Of a stretch of 64,000 nt of DNA, positions 21,240-33,459 are shown piece by piece; the first letter of the stretch is position 1, and every line of letters begins with the position of its first letter. Origin of the DNA: Prostheceraeus crozeri (Eukaryota; Platyhelminthes; Polycladida; Euryleptidae). The position numbers and the translations under genes were made by a program. Location of the stretch: positions 62,001 through 126,000 of the forward strand of contig CAJQUW010008702.1 in NCBI GenBank assembly GCA_907163375.1, read 5' to 3'. The notes under the pieces were generated by a model. That model was not told where the DNA came from. It did not search any database and was given only the letters and a program-made list of their open reading frames with translations.

Positions 21240-22020
21240 TTACAAATAACCCTACTTAATGTGTAAGTACCTGCACAATGTGTATCCCTGTATGAATGGA
21301 TGTATTTTGCATTTTCGAAGCAAGTTGACTTTCAAAGATGGGGTACAATTCGAATTTGTTTTACAAGTCGCATCACTTCAGACTACGAAATTGTATAGAA
21401 ATTCAAATTATTCAATACAATCGGAGCAGTGTTCTAATTTGAGATGACATGTAATCTGTCAGTATTTTCCTACAGTCAATTTCATTAGCATCAATCAAAA
21501 GATATTCACAACTATTTTTAGCAGAAAGATTATAAAAGTTTTTCTGTGTTTTAGATACATAATTCGAAGGTTGCACACACCCTAAATTTCTCTAAACACG
21601 TTGCAGTCCTCAGGGTATAAGTTGGGTAGCGAATTCGATTGCATCATGACTCTGAGGTTATAAAAACTTCAATTTTTTATCTCATGGCAGAGCTACCATG
21701 GATTTTGAAAAATTATGCAATACTCGCATATTCTGCGTAATCGATTACCAGATGTTAGATTAAAAAAGCCAGCACATCTTTCCTAGACCGACGTTTTTTA
21801 ATTGAATGGATCACGAGGCCATCCGTACAAAGTGAAGATAAAACAATGTTAAAAGCTGTCTTTTATAAGAATTTTTTCAACTGATTTTATGAAAGAGCCA
21901 ACCGATTCAAAGGACTGGTCAATAAGGTGCAGAGTTCTTCATATTTTAGGACCACAAGCGGACAGCTGTTTGCCTCCAACTGCCGATTGGTGCACTTGAG
22001 GAGCCACTAACAGCTGATAA
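21240..22020. other. Intergenic, nothing recognised
   Basis: AT-rich. A 62-codon frame at 21259-21447 has no recognisable content. Confidence 0.45.
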
Positions 22021-22029
22021 AGACGCTAT

Positions 22030-22360
22030 TACTGATATTATATTTTCTGTTCTTGATTTTACTTTCAATTTAGCTAATCGTAAATACTTGTTTCTAAGAT
22101 ATGAAGAGTCATTATCTCAAAAAAACCACGCATAAATATCGCTCATGCTTTCATATTAATTTAATTTTGTGGGTAGTTCGCTCTTGTTTTTCAGGTTTTG
22201 TCTTCAGACAGATACGTGGGGTACCAATGGGAGGAATTCCAGTCTTTTACTTGCCAATTTTTCTGTCATACTGTGATTTCAGCTTCAATTGGTCAAAAAT
22301 ATAAAGTTTGTGCTTGCCAAGTTAAGCTGTATACACTTCAAAATATATTGATGACATAAT
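22030..22360 (+). pseudogene. Decayed PLE reverse transcriptase, same family as 11935-14229
   Basis: In pieces over several frames this reads LDFTFNLANRKYLFLRYEES, comparable to LDLIFDNHNRKYLCVGYDKS in the 12-14 kb element. FRQIRGVPMGGIPVFYLPIF (about 22196) corresponds to QQTRGIPMGGNCSPLLADLF, and YIDDI at about 22337 to the active site. Stops and indels separate the pieces and some sequence is missing. It is an older, inactive copy. Confidence 0.7.
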
Positions 22361-22451
22361 TATGTGATAATGCATGAATGGCGTTAGAAGGCAGACACAT
22401 ATTAAATAAATATAGAAAAATAGACCAATCTGCCAGAAGTCAGGTTATTTT

Positions 22452-22492
22452 CCGCAACGTGTCGAAGCACCCTACTTCGTCGTCAGGCGATA
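22452..22492 (-). ncRNA. Hammerhead-like motif
   Basis: On the minus strand: helix I CGC, core CTGACGA (complement of 22480-22486, intact consensus), one C, helix II GAAG/CTTC with loop TAGGGTG, then GACA in place of GAAA (one change at A14). The loopless palindrome ACGT is helix III, T is at the cleavage position, and GCG closes helix I. It is opposite in strand to the RT relic just upstream. Confidence 0.45.
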
Positions 22493-22899
22493 ATAAAATG
22501 TTGACAAATACATGCATGTATGAGAATGAAAATGATGAAGACAACTCTAGCATCGATGTCTGTGTCAGAGTGACATGGGGACACACTGGCGAAAGAAAAT
22601 CAATGCCGTCCAGTGACCTCTAAAAGGACTAGTAGAAGGCCACTGCACAAAAGCACATAAAACAGTAGGCATGAATAAGTATTAAAAGACAAGGGAAAAG
22701 AAAAAATATATACAAAACATGAAAGTGTCTTAAACCAGAAACATGGTGTAGTCAATATATTCATCCCGAGAATTTAAAGTAGGAGACAGATGTTTTATAG
22801 TCATGGCTTCTGCAATTCGACAACGAATTTGGCTCGTATGTCTGCTCACGATTAGATATACCACGATTAGCTTCCTTTTGGTAAAAGTGATAATGTAAA

Positions 22900-22955
22900 A
22901 CCGGTCTCCGTTACTAAAACCGGTCGGGTCGGCGGCCGGTTCCAACCTTGAGGGC
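22900..22955. repeat. Solo end of a hAT-like repeat
   Basis: The segment ends CCGGCCGGTTCCAACCTTG-like at 22955. Its inverse, CAAGGTTGGAACCGG, matches the right terminus of the hAT element at 27884-29032. No partner end with a TSD was found. Confidence 0.45.
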
Positions 22956-22959
22956 CATG

Positions 22960-24003
22960 TGCTCTCTCGTGATGCCCCATCGATGATGATGATGATCCAT
23001 GTTGTGCATTTCATGTGCATGCCAACCATGTGCACGGATCTGATTACAATTTCTTAGAAAAGTTAGAATCTGTTACTTATTTTTTGCTTTTGGAAGGACA
23101 TTATGTTGAGACCTACTATCAGGCTAATGTGGTCCCTCCAGATGCAAGAACTCGATGCAATAATTATTGTTTATGTTGAAGTGAAGCATTTCAATCTGTT
23201 TTCATCTCAAACTGAACGAATTTGCAGTAATTCCTCACATTTTTTAGATGCTTTGCAGTATGTAATTGATGTAACAGACCTAGGAGTCATTTCCCCGAAG
23301 CTGCATCCATATTTTATCAGTGTAAGTAATTAATGCTTCAACTTTTTAATTCAAATACGTAGAATGAGTCATGAAGCGTATAACACGTCTTTTTAATTGC
23401 GTAAAATCTCATTTCAATATTAACTGTGTGAAAACGCTTTGATACTCAGAATGCACAATTTACGAGAACATTTTAATTCACTTTGATGAGAGTGTATATG
23501 CAATTTGAACTAGCTAGTTCTTGACGTCCCATTACATTATTTCAGAACGAACACCAAATAGAGAAATCTGCATTGGAGTAAGCTTCCTTTGAGAAATTAA
23601 GTCCAATCAACTGTCATTTTTTTGCATCGGTCCAGCTTAAAGCCCCAGTTCCCCATTTGCAATATCAAAAAAGCAATTTGAGGACAGCCCTTCAATACAT
23701 CAATAGCAAGTCAGTAATACTTATTTTCAATATAACAAACAAACACAATTGGACAGGGCATCGTCAGCATGTCGAACAATATGACTCTTAATAGAAAATG
23801 GCAGTAGGCTAAGCCTTGACATTAGATGACGAGGCCTCTTTCAATGTCCCATATATCCTACTTGCTATATCACTATCGCAATTAATTCTTGACATGTCGG
23901 TTTTCTAATGGTCACAGGTGGATTTACTGACGATTGGTTAATGTTTGACATGTTCAACAATAATCCGCCTTTCTTAAGAAATAGCTTTAACTAAAAGAGA
24001 TCT
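22960..24003. other. Intergenic, nothing recognised
   Basis: AT-rich. A 76-codon frame at 23103-23333 shows no domain. Confidence 0.45.
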
Positions 24004-24554
24004 ATATTTCAAGGTAGAAAATTGAAGTAATGCTGTTGTTACTTTTTTATACGCCAATATATTTCAACGAATAACCGTCGTTATCATCAGGGCACATATT
24101 ACAAAAAGAAACAATTCAACAACATCAGCTCAAAAATTAAAAAGGTGAAGATGCAAAAATAGATATTTTAGCAGTGGGCTGTGTATTTGGGAAATCATAG
24201 TTATGCGATTATACGGCAATAGCATGTGAGTGTTTTTTAAAACTAAAAATAAAAGGGTATAGGATCGGATTTACCGCCGATCGCGGTTATGAAACAGATA
24301 GAACCGGGTTACATGGTACCGATTGCAAAAAACATTGATCTGACTGAATAATTAATTGCAGAATTATAAACATTATCATGAGACTTAAAAAAGTATGAAA
24401 GATTTATAAAATCGTTAGATCACGACATAATCAAAAGAGTATAAAAAGTGAAGCAAATGAAGGATTCTAGTCAATCAAGAAGCATCGATATTCCTCACAT
24501 TCTTGCTTCTTATAAAATAACAACAGCATTGCTTCAATTTCCCACCTTGAAATA
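24004..24554. repeat. Inverted-repeat element enclosing a hammerhead-like motif
   Basis: 24004-24041 (starting ATATTTCAAGGT) is inversely repeated at 24518-24554 (ending ACCTTGAAATAT), about 38 bp with few mismatches. The enclosed 476 bp contains the RNA motif at 24051-24097 and no coding sequence. This may be a PLE-derived palindromic insertion or a MITE. No TSD could be fixed. Confidence 0.6.
24051..24097 (-). ncRNA. Hammerhead-like motif with intact CTGATGA and GAAA
   Basis: On the minus strand: helix I GCC, core CTGATGA (complement of 24084-24090), one T, helix II AACGA/TCGTT with loop CGGTTAT, then GAAA (complement of 24062-24065). The loopless palindrome ATATAT is helix III, T is at the cleavage position, and GGC pairs back to helix I. 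With an unmutated core, this is one of the two best candidates for activity here. Confidence 0.5.
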
Positions 24555-24559
24555 TTAAT

Positions 24560-27030
24560 TTTAATGAAGGCCCTTTTGCCTTCATCTATCTAGTGGTGTT
24601 ACTAGAAAATTGATATAGACTGCTCATTTATCTGAATGCTAATCAAAGTGCAATGCCTAATTTGCACGCACCTACTTCATCTACAAATTAGTTTTTATCG
24701 TCTCATGTAAAGTTTCAAAAATGTATTTGTCAGTTTTTAGGTACATTTGTCATTGATAATCAAATTTCAGGTGTTATTGGGACAATGACGATATTTCTAT
24801 ATAAGCGTATAGCATAGTCTATCACGGACCTGAAAGTGGGCTTGGAGGTGGATATAGGCTATATAGGCATAAACATGTGTATGTATGTTCAGACCTTTAT
24901 TGACGATGAGGATCTAGCTTATGGAATAAACTAACACTACATGTCATTAATCTGTACACCATCAAAGAGGTATATATACAATTTCAAGTTTGCCATGATG
25001 AATATCTTCTTCTATAGCTGAATATTCGGTTGAATAGTTGCATCAATTGTCTCGATTTGACATGGACGAAATTGCTTCGTCAGTTTCAGCAAAATATAAA
25101 TACTCAGCTTTCGACATTCTATCTGAAATAAATAAAGGAATATAATATGAATGAAATAAAAAGAATAAAATATGAAGCGAAAATTCAAGCGCGTGAGTTT
25201 TATAGTATTCAAAGTAACTGCATGAAAGCATAAAGCAATTTTTTTGACACTTCAAGACTTTAGTCACTGCAAAGAAACACAATAAAGAGCTATAAGAAGC
25301 ATTTGACAGTTAAAAGTTTATATTAATGAAAACTGTGTTCGAATACTTAGATGAACAGCACGACCTGAAGTGAAGTTAAATCGCCAAGATGAATTCGGAT
25401 ACCAACAGCCTTTTCCATTTATTTGAATAAATTAACTCTGTGCTGCATAATTGTTTCATACAATGTTTACATTTCTAGTGAGAAAGCCACATGTTCAAAA
25501 TTGGGCCAACAAACATCAACAATAATTTTCGAAATTTACGGAAGCTATCGATTAGCTTCAATGGAAACTAGCTCTTCATTGATGACCGAGCATTTTTCAT
25601 CAGACGTGTACATTACTTCACTTTTTTGTGATCTATTTTCATATTTAATTTAAAGAATTATTTTGATTTACAACAATTTAGAGTTCAGTAGTTAACTTTA
25701 ACTCAATGTGTAAATTGGTAGATGACATACGCCTATTATAGACATCTTGTATTCAAAAACTACCATTTATCTTTGAAATTGATGAAGTCCCATAACTTTG
25801 GCTAACAACTGTTTAGACATCATTTATCAAATATACATTTTAGTTTCCTTTTGCTGCACATCCGAAAAATAGGCAAAACATAATAACCACATGGTCGTTA
25901 ACATTTCTGGCAGGCAAGGCGATCGATAGGCATGCATATCATTCAGTAGATTCCTATATCATGCACCATGATCACGAAATATGATAAAAAAATCAATAGT
26001 TGAGAAGCATGACGTCGTCCGTTGACAGTGTTGAGCCTAGTAAAATTTTTAGATTAATAAATAACGTTGTACGAATACTCTTCCTTATGATTGTACTACG
26101 TCTTACATCGGCCGATTAAAGAACGAAAAGGACAATAAAAAAGAACGGATAAGTAATCAAATTAATTCCATCTTTGGATTCCTCAACATTGGCTTAATAG
26201 TTAGCGGTGTATTTAAATGACTTCAAATCAAGCTCTGAAATAGCGTGAAAGTTTGTCAGCTGTCAGCTTCTCTGTCAGCCTTGTCATTTCTATGTCGTTG
26301 TCAGACAAAACGGTTCGCTTGAGCTTACAAGCGATGAAGTTAGAAGGATTTCCACGTTATGAATAATTAACAGAAAATGTAGGAAGAGAAAGAAAAAGAC
26401 AATACAAATATCAATTACTGACTGAGTCAAAAATGGATGAATTGGAAGTAGAAATATAGCGAAATGTTTGTAATATTGAGCAAGTGCCACTTTGCTAGTG
26501 CGTGACATCAAAATTATTGTGCTGAAAGGCATTTTTTCTATCGAACAATCATTGAAATCACTATTTGCTCCAGATCCAATCATTCTGATTATAGCTTCTT
26601 AATGAAATTCCTTCTATAAATAAGAGGTAGAGTTCCTTCTTCGACAAAATAAAGGAAATTGCTGAGATTTTCATATGTTAAGATGCCATTCGATGCGACG
26701 AATTCATTTCTGGTATTAGAAGTAATAGTAATCGGGTAGTAAATAATAAAGGTAGTAATCGCGATATCTACAGAAAGTTCTGTCAGCAATTTGAATTTAC
26801 TCAAATTCGGGTCAAATTTGATGTATTACCTATATTATGCTTTTTGTGCTACTCAACCGATTCCTCCTAATAAGCAATAGCAACATCAGCAGAAGTAAAA
26901 TTTTCTGGTTAATCATTAATTAACAACTGAGTATTATTGTTGTTGTTGTTTATCTCAATTAAAGAAAAATCATTAAGTTGCAGAAATTGAATGTTCACAA
27001 AAAGGAGTATTGAGCAAAAAACATAAAGAC
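24560..27030. other. Intergenic, nothing recognised
   Basis: 2.5 kb of AT-rich DNA with short open frames on both strands. No family motif was seen. Confidence 0.45.
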
Positions 27031-27039
27031 ATCGTTATC

Positions 27040-27420
27040 CATTGTGAGTACGAGCATACATTCGATTGGACATTGAACAGCAGTTTGGCAAAAGGGACGC
27101 ACTTCTTTGATGACATCTCGAAATCGGTTGACATCGTTTTTGTGAGAATCGGAGTAGAGGGGGCATGAGATCGTGGAGAATATCGTCTTCTTTCATCATC
27201 TTGGCGAAAAATTTAACACTCTGGTGTTGTCTCCGAATGCGTAGTGGGCAAATTCTCCGCAACTGCAACCTCGTCCACAAATGATCCGATGTGCTCTTTG
27301 GTGGATCTTCTCAAGTTTCGGTATGTGGCTATCAATCGCAGAAAAAGTGAAAAGAAGCCTGTTTGGAGGATGTTGGCAAGCTTGCTTCATTTGCAGGAGG
27401 TGGTGAAATAGCATGTTGAA
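27040..27420 (-). pseudogene. CR1-like LINE, C-terminal RT relic
   Basis: The minus-strand reading includes LEKIHQRAHRIICGRGCSC, the conserved region downstream of the RT domain of CR1/jockey-type LINEs. It is comparable to LERFQNRAHRLICGSKCICK in the element at 53.7-55.5 kb. A decayed region with LHDLMPP follows. It is only about 380 bp and broken by frameshifts. Confidence 0.65.
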
Positions 27421-27499
27421 TCTCTCTTTACTAATTTTCCTGTAAAAGAAGTAATAGCACCTGATTTAGTATACAATAACAACTACATTAACAGTAAAC

Positions 27500-27883
27500 A
27501 CCTCATTGTAGTAAAGATGTCTTCAAGAGATTGTGTGAATTTTACACTTGTGGTAGCAATGCATGGTGATGATATGTATGTGCAGGTAGATGGTGCTTCA
27601 ATGGGATCTCTCCTTGCAGCAACTTTGGCTAATTTTTTCACGGTAGCTCTGGAACGAACATTGGTGAACGAATCCCATTCTCCTTTGTACTGTTCTCGAT
27701 GTAAGTGTGTCTGATTCAATAAATGAAATTGATGAATTTCATAATTTTTGAATAGGCAACATCCCAATTCGAAATTCATATTAATAATTCACATAAATCG
27801 CATTTCTCACTTAAAAGTAAGCCAATTCCACTGATGAAGTCGTGTGTTATTTATGAATTGGGTTCATATCTCTAGCCCTGTAT
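27500..27883 (+). pseudogene. Penelope-like RT relic (GIY-YIG type)
   Basis: QVDGASMGSLLAATLANFF (about 27584) is the PLE RT motif usually written as DG.AMGSPL.PTLANFF. Shortly after, across a frameshift, comes SINEIDEFHNF, then in another frame the linker LKSKPIPLMKSCVIYE that normally runs into the GIY-YIG domain. The sequence stops at the hAT element starting at 27884. The endonuclease may be the fragment found at 35265-35359 and 38147-38297. Confidence 0.65.
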
Positions 27884-29032
27884 CAGGGTTGAAACTGGGA
27901 CCGGCTGACCGATTGTGCCGGTCGGGTTGTGTCGGTGTAAGTCGATCGGCCCACCGGCTCCGGTCGAAAACAGGTTGGTCAATCAATCGGCAGCAATTAT
28001 TGAAATTGATCGATCAGACAAGAATTGTAATGTATACACAATTCATCTACATGTATGACTTATTGAACTTATTCAAAATGTCCCCGATAGATGATGTGTG
28101 GCATACTTTTAAGATCGACACTAAGATTGTTTAGAAATATCATCAACACCCAAATGTTTCGTGATCTTACGCATGCAACTACACAAAATTTTAGTTCACT
28201 CACATGCTTACGTATCTCAGAATTTATGTCTGATGAAATTATATTAACTTAGACGAATTAAAAGCTGTAAGGCGCTATGCCCACTAATTTATTCAAATTG
28301 AAATTATTCACATGTAGACAAAAGCACATCCGCATCATACAGAAATAAGCGTGTCTCATGCATATAAAAAAAATACTTTTGGCCCATTATGACTGATTCA
28401 CACCCTTACCAATTAAGTGACTTTCATCCAAAATCTGACTGGCCTGATTCACTCCACCTAATAACGATAAGACCTCCCTCTCTCAAAGCTGATTTCCTAT
28501 AATCCCTGCTGTGCGACTTGATGAAAGCACTGGAAGACCGAATTTGTTTACACATCACCCAAAGTTCTCAATAGGGGGATTGATTCACAATGGGCCTAAT
28601 TCACTCATTAAAGAAACACATGTGGAAATAACACTTGACTTCTAGGAAGCAATTTAGAAAAGATACCATGGCTCATTTATTTTATTTCAATAAACAATGT
28701 TTAAAACTAAATAATTTCAAAACCAGTTTAGTTTTAAAAGATAACCAAATATACTCAAATGAATAGATTAAATTAATGGAATAGGTAGCACCTAACACCT
28801 AGGAAAAATACTGAAAAACTTATTTACATCACAAATTTCAAAAAGGTCGTGGCCAAGGGCCTTCAAATTTCAAACCGAGGAACCGTTTTAGAATGACGAA
28901 GTGTAAATTAATAAAAGACGATCATAGCTAACCGGTTGTCTTTGACCGGTCAACCGGCCGGTTGGGTTGACTTCGTCTTGCCGGTTACCGGTTGGGTTGG
29001 GTCACAAAATTTCCTGACCGGTTCCAACCTTG
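27884..29032. mobile_element. Non-autonomous hAT element, decayed 8-bp TSD
   Basis: The left end is CAGGGTTGAAACTGGGACCGG, less strict than the right end, whose inverse is CAAGGTTGGAACCGGTCAGG. Several CCGGT/ACCGG motifs lie near both ends. The flanks ccctgtat (27876-27883) and tcttgcat (29033-29040) agree at 5 of 8 positions and differ only by transitions. No transposase is present in the 1149 bp. Confidence 0.65.
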
Positions 29033-29099
29033 TCTTGCATTTTTAGCGATGTAGAGCCCATATCCATGACTAAGCCTACCGTAAATTATATGTAAGCTA

Positions 29100-29790
29100 T
29101 ACTGATTATATTTGAGAAATCTGTCCTACTTATAAGAATGACATTGTCAAGTAGTCAGGAACCGTGTCCGAAGAGCTTTATCATATATCAGATTGGGCGG
29201 ACTTGAAAAAATTGAAACTGAACCAATGTAAAGCAACAGCTGTATGCATTCTAAAAGAAAGTCTTTTTCTGTTGTCTTACCTTTTCCATTTGTCATTGTA
29301 AAGAAGCTAAAAATTCTTGGAGTAACTAGGAAAAAGGATTTGAAGTGGAACTCGCATTTCTAGAATGTTGTTTCATTGTGTGATAAAAGAATATATGCGC
29401 TTGGAGTATTACGAAGACTGTTAAGTCATGTCGAGTTATGGTCTGTCTTTAAGGCCACCATTGAAAGTATTTTGCCCATTGTACACAGTTATTTGGTGCT
29501 TACAGTTATGAAACGAAACATCAGATAGAAAGAATTTCAAGCGAGCTCGCAAAAACTTCTGTAAGAATTATTGTCTTTATAATAACAGTATATGTTCATC
29601 TGATGAAGTTTCCTTTCAAGCTTTTATTCAACCTCTTTACAAGAGTCAGAACGTCGATCATCCTCCTTTTTCTGTTGTTTCGCATGTGCATAATGGTCGA
29701 ATAATTGTCCCATTTTCAAGAACCAGTATAAGAGACAAAATTGTTACACTATTCTTATCACTTTGGTTTTAATAGTCCGACCTAACATGT
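29100..29790 (+). pseudogene. CR1-like LINE reverse transcriptase relic
   Basis: LKLNQCKATAVCI is followed in the next frame by KILGVTRKKDLKWNSHF (about 29307). This is the motif after the RT active site in CR1/jockey-type LINEs, where the RT end reads LGV..D..L.W..H. A shifted remainder resembles the C-terminus (FIQPLYKSQNVDHPPFSVV, then GRIIVPFSRTSIRDK). Stops and frameshifts are frequent, so it is an old copy. Confidence 0.65.
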
Positions 29791-30403
29791 ATGCCAACTT
29801 GACTATGTGACCTGATTTACTTTTATTCTCATTTTAATTTTTTAAAAAGTGTTATTCTCTCTTTCTCTTCTCCAGGGGTGGCGCTACGGGGGGTCCTGTG
29901 GGGGCACAGCCCCCCCCAAGAAAATTATTGGACCCCCGTCGGCAGGGCCACTGTCGGCACCCGGATTAATTTTTGTCGGCAGTCGGCCTCCAGCACCTAC
30001 ATGTATATTTTGCATTACAATAATGGAGAGTACAGTTACGAATCGTTGCATTAGATATTGACTTGGATTGCTAGCCAAGTCAGCAACATTTACCACAAGC
30101 ATTTTTGTTTACAGCGTTATCTCTTTATCCGGTTGAACGGTAGCAAGTTTGTATAGGGAAGAGATTTTCTCTGTGTCGAGTTTTTGGTTATTTGATAATT
30201 GTTGACACGTGCACAACTATAATAGATCATTATATACAGGATAAAAGTTTGCTATCGTCTTGTTACGGTTCGGTATCACGTTTCTGAGATCTTATTCTGA
30301 GACATTACTTTAATGAATAATTATTTTACTTTTTTTTATGTCCATACGTTTATTTTGAAAATACATAATCAAGTTCTTTTTACAGGCAGAGTAAATTTAA
30401 AAG

Positions 30404-31621
30404 TCACAAGACATAGTCAATTTCACTAAGAGGTCTCGATCGAGGTATGCATGACATAATGCTAGTTGCATTTCCCCTTTGAACGGCTAAGCTCAGACGT
30501 TGCTTCAGGAACTGAGTTGCTCTGGTCTCTCCGGTGACTTCACTTATTCTTCTTCCGAGCATCCTCACGAGGGCTCGAGCGTCAGTTCCCCATGCTCCGA
30601 GAGTCTCCATCGCAAAAGGACAAAAGCAAAAATCATGAGCTAGACTCTCATACTTCCGTCGCTTCTTATCTTCTGCTTTCGATGCCAGAATTCCTCCACC
30701 TTGTCTTGAATTTGGGATGTTGCTAGTGGCGAGTGTATCCACGCATGTGAAATCCCACATTAAAGCTCTACCGGACTTCCAAGGTATCAGAGTCACGCCA
30801 TCCGGTCTTTTGCCGTCATCACGACTAAGGCCGTGAGGTTCAAGGACAGCAGGTATCCCGGCGGTGGCAAATGATCGTCTGATAATGTCATTTGCTTCAC
30901 TGTGTCGAATAATTCGTCCACTGTTCAGTTTACAACTCAAACCGTGATTGCCGTAAAGATCGACGTCGGCACCACATCTGCATTTGTGAGGAAAACACAC
31001 AGGAGCTCCTAGTCGTAGAGCGATGGCAATTCGCAGATTCTCGTTGTTGAGTTTGAGGCCCAAACATGAAATTGGGATTGAATTCAACCATGCACCCGCG
31101 TCTGGAGAAGATACGCAAAGCAAGCGACTTCTGTTTACTGGGTCGGATATTTGGCTCAAAATTTTCTCAAATTTGTCGTCGATTAATGGTTTGTCCCATG
31201 AACGTTGTAAAGACCTCAATTGATGTTCTGGCTCATTTTGACTTGGAAGCTTTACTTTCCAAGAATGAAGGGCGTCAAGCTTGTCCTGATCAGATTGGAA
31301 ACCAGGTAAAACATCTCGTAGAAAAGCTTCTACACCGTGTGAAGATGCCAGAAAAGCCGGAAGTGCCACGTTCGTTGCCCGTCTAAGACCCAAACCTCCC
31401 TTTGAGACAGGGAAAAAAGCTTGATCACAGGACCGAGGAGACAATGAGCAGTTGAGTATGTTCTCTAAAGCACTTCGTTGAAGATCATCGAATCTAATTA
31501 ACAAATGAGGGAATTGATAAAATGGGAATGTTCGCAAAAGATATAAAAGTTTCGGTATTGAGAAACAGTTTTTCAAAATGTAGAATGAATAATTAGAACA
31601 GCTGACAATATGAAGGAGCAA
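30404..31621 (-). pseudogene. LINE C-terminus: RT thumb plus restriction-like endonuclease
   Basis: A 405-codon open frame. The N-terminal third resembles an RT thumb (FDDLQRSALENILNCSLS, then FPVSKGGLGLRRATNVALPA). Then comes a cysteine/histidine knuckle (CRCGADVDLYGNHGLSC) with HSEANDIIRRSF. Next is a likely PD-(D/E)XK nuclease core: GKRPDGVTLIPWKSGRALMW and DFTCVDTLATS, with K further on in EDKKRRKY. The tail has FCFCPFAMETLGAWG and LKQRLSLAVQRGNA. This kind of nuclease serves R2-like LINEs. The RT palm is missing, so it is 5'-truncated, yet the frame is intact over 1.2 kb, suggesting youth. A decayed relative lies at 47474-48130. Confidence 0.65.
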
Positions 31622-31629
31622 TTGTCATT

Positions 31630-33150
31630 TTTGATGATTTTGCCGTGTTCAGAATATACGAGCGCATTTTATCTAATAGATTTGCTACCTATTAACATTT
31701 AGAATTATAACTGATTTCTGAGTGGATTTTTTGAATGATGAGGATGAGATAGGATAATAGATAAACGATTTTCTACTAGAGATTTCCACCTGCTAATGCA
31801 ATCAATCAACAGATCGTCTATCTTGAGAGACAAGGAGCTAATTCAGATTTCGGTAGTGGTGTGATCGATCAAATTTTGCGCGAGCGTAGCGAGCGTCCGT
31901 AGACCATATCGTGCGATGATCTTGCTATTTCACCAATGAGATGGTCCAAATATGTTACAATCATTTGATTTGCTTTCATTTGAATGTTTAAAAAGGAAAA
32001 CGAAACGCCACATCTGCACCATTTCTGAAGTCGCACGACTGATTCAACAGTTAATAGAATCAGAAAATCAACAGTTAATAGATTGTTGTTCGCGCTGTCG
32101 AATAGTTCAAACGGTAAGTCGATCTGCTACACAGAATGTCAAATTATGAATAGATGCTTTACTTTCTAAGTCAGTGGTACAGTAAGGTATGAAGTAACCT
32201 CCTCAGCGGCTCTATTGCCTGGTCGCTGCGTCGTTTCTGGAAGCAGTTCCGACTAACTTCGACGTGTCGGCCCTCGCTACTGGGACATCATCCCAGGTGG
32301 TTGACTTTGGCGAGAATGTGGAATTTTTCCGCTGAGTGAAGCAGTCGAAGGAAAAAATGAAGGCATAGATGTTCCACTGACTTGGCCATGAGAAGTAGTG
32401 ACACCCCAGTGACGGCTGGCCACCACTTACAGCATGTTTTAATAGAAATTAAGATTTCCTCCCCTACTTCGTTTGAATGACCTGTCTGGGTGTAGTGTCG
32501 AAAGCAACAACTTTGACAATCTGAGAGGGACCGGCCTAAGAGTGGAGACGGAAGTTTAAAATTGCAATCGATTCGCCAGCAGCTTCAAACATGAGATCTT
32601 GGCAAGTCTCATTTTGGAAGTAGGTAAGATAGGCTTTAATAATAATTACAAATATACTTTGAAAGTGCTCAAGAAAAATTTGCATCTTTTTGACTGAAAA
32701 TCCCTTTTACTATTGCGAAATACAGAAGTCACATAGATTCAGATATGCATGCAGTGTAACCTACAGTATGGGTAGTCATATAACCGTAGCATCTGTGTAG
32801 GCAAATAGTCTGCATCCCATGCAGTCACATGGTTAGTCATACAAAATGCTTTGTAGTTAAGCGCAATAGTTCCTAAGTGATAGTCATAATAATGCAGTAT
32901 GCATAATTTTCATGCAATTGGACATAAATGCACATTTAGTATGCATATATGTAAATTTAACTTTTTATATAATTGAAATATTTCTAATTCAATTTGTAAG
33001 AGTCTAGATAATGAGGTTAAACTTTCTCCGGGTTCAAATTAGCCAGGCCAAGGAGTTATGAAACAAATCAAGCAGATGAACTTTGTGATGCTTGTGGTCT
33101 ATAAAAAACAAGCACAAGAAAAAGAATTAGAAAGCAATCGAAATGCTTAA
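31630..33150. other. hAT interior, nothing recognised
   Basis: A less AT-rich island at 32190-32420 has no long frame or domain I recognise. The rest is AT-rich. Confidence 0.4.
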
Positions 33151-33159
33151 AAGACAGTG

Positions 33160-33440
33160 TAGTTATGTCTTCGCTAGGATCCTCTTCCATTATTGATTTC
33201 CGCACACAAGTATTTTATCCGATAATTGATCTTTGCATGAACGAGTTGAACCGATGATTTAACGAGGAAAATAAGGTTATCATGAAAGGTATATCGGCAC
33301 TGACTCCTGGAAGCAAAGATTTTTTAAAGTAGGATATCATCCGACCCTTCGGAGAAATTTGCAATGCTCAACAAGACGATATTGATATTGAGGTAAAAAG
33401 TATGATGCGATTACTATCAAGAAAAAAGGATAGCGCGCAT
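33160..33440 (+). pseudogene. hAT transposase relic (TTF/ZMYM-like type)
   Basis: One frame reads IDFRTQVFYPIIDLCMNELN, then a stop (CGA to TGA at the usual Arg), then FNEENKVIMKGISALTPGSK and, past another stop, IRPFGEICNAQQDDIDIEV. This matches the conserved middle of hAT transposases that carry TTF-type zinc fingers (a pattern like YR..VF.PI.D....EL..RF, G..AL.P.S..F). The catalytic ends were not found. Its presence supports calling the surrounding 5.4-kb element a former autonomous hAT. Confidence 0.65.
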
Positions 33441-33459
33441 TGATCATTGTCCTTAGTGT

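Noticed and set aside
30930..31386. Open frames overlapping the LINE nuclease ORF on both strands
   Set aside because: Frame shadows of 30404-31621, which has the conserved motifs.
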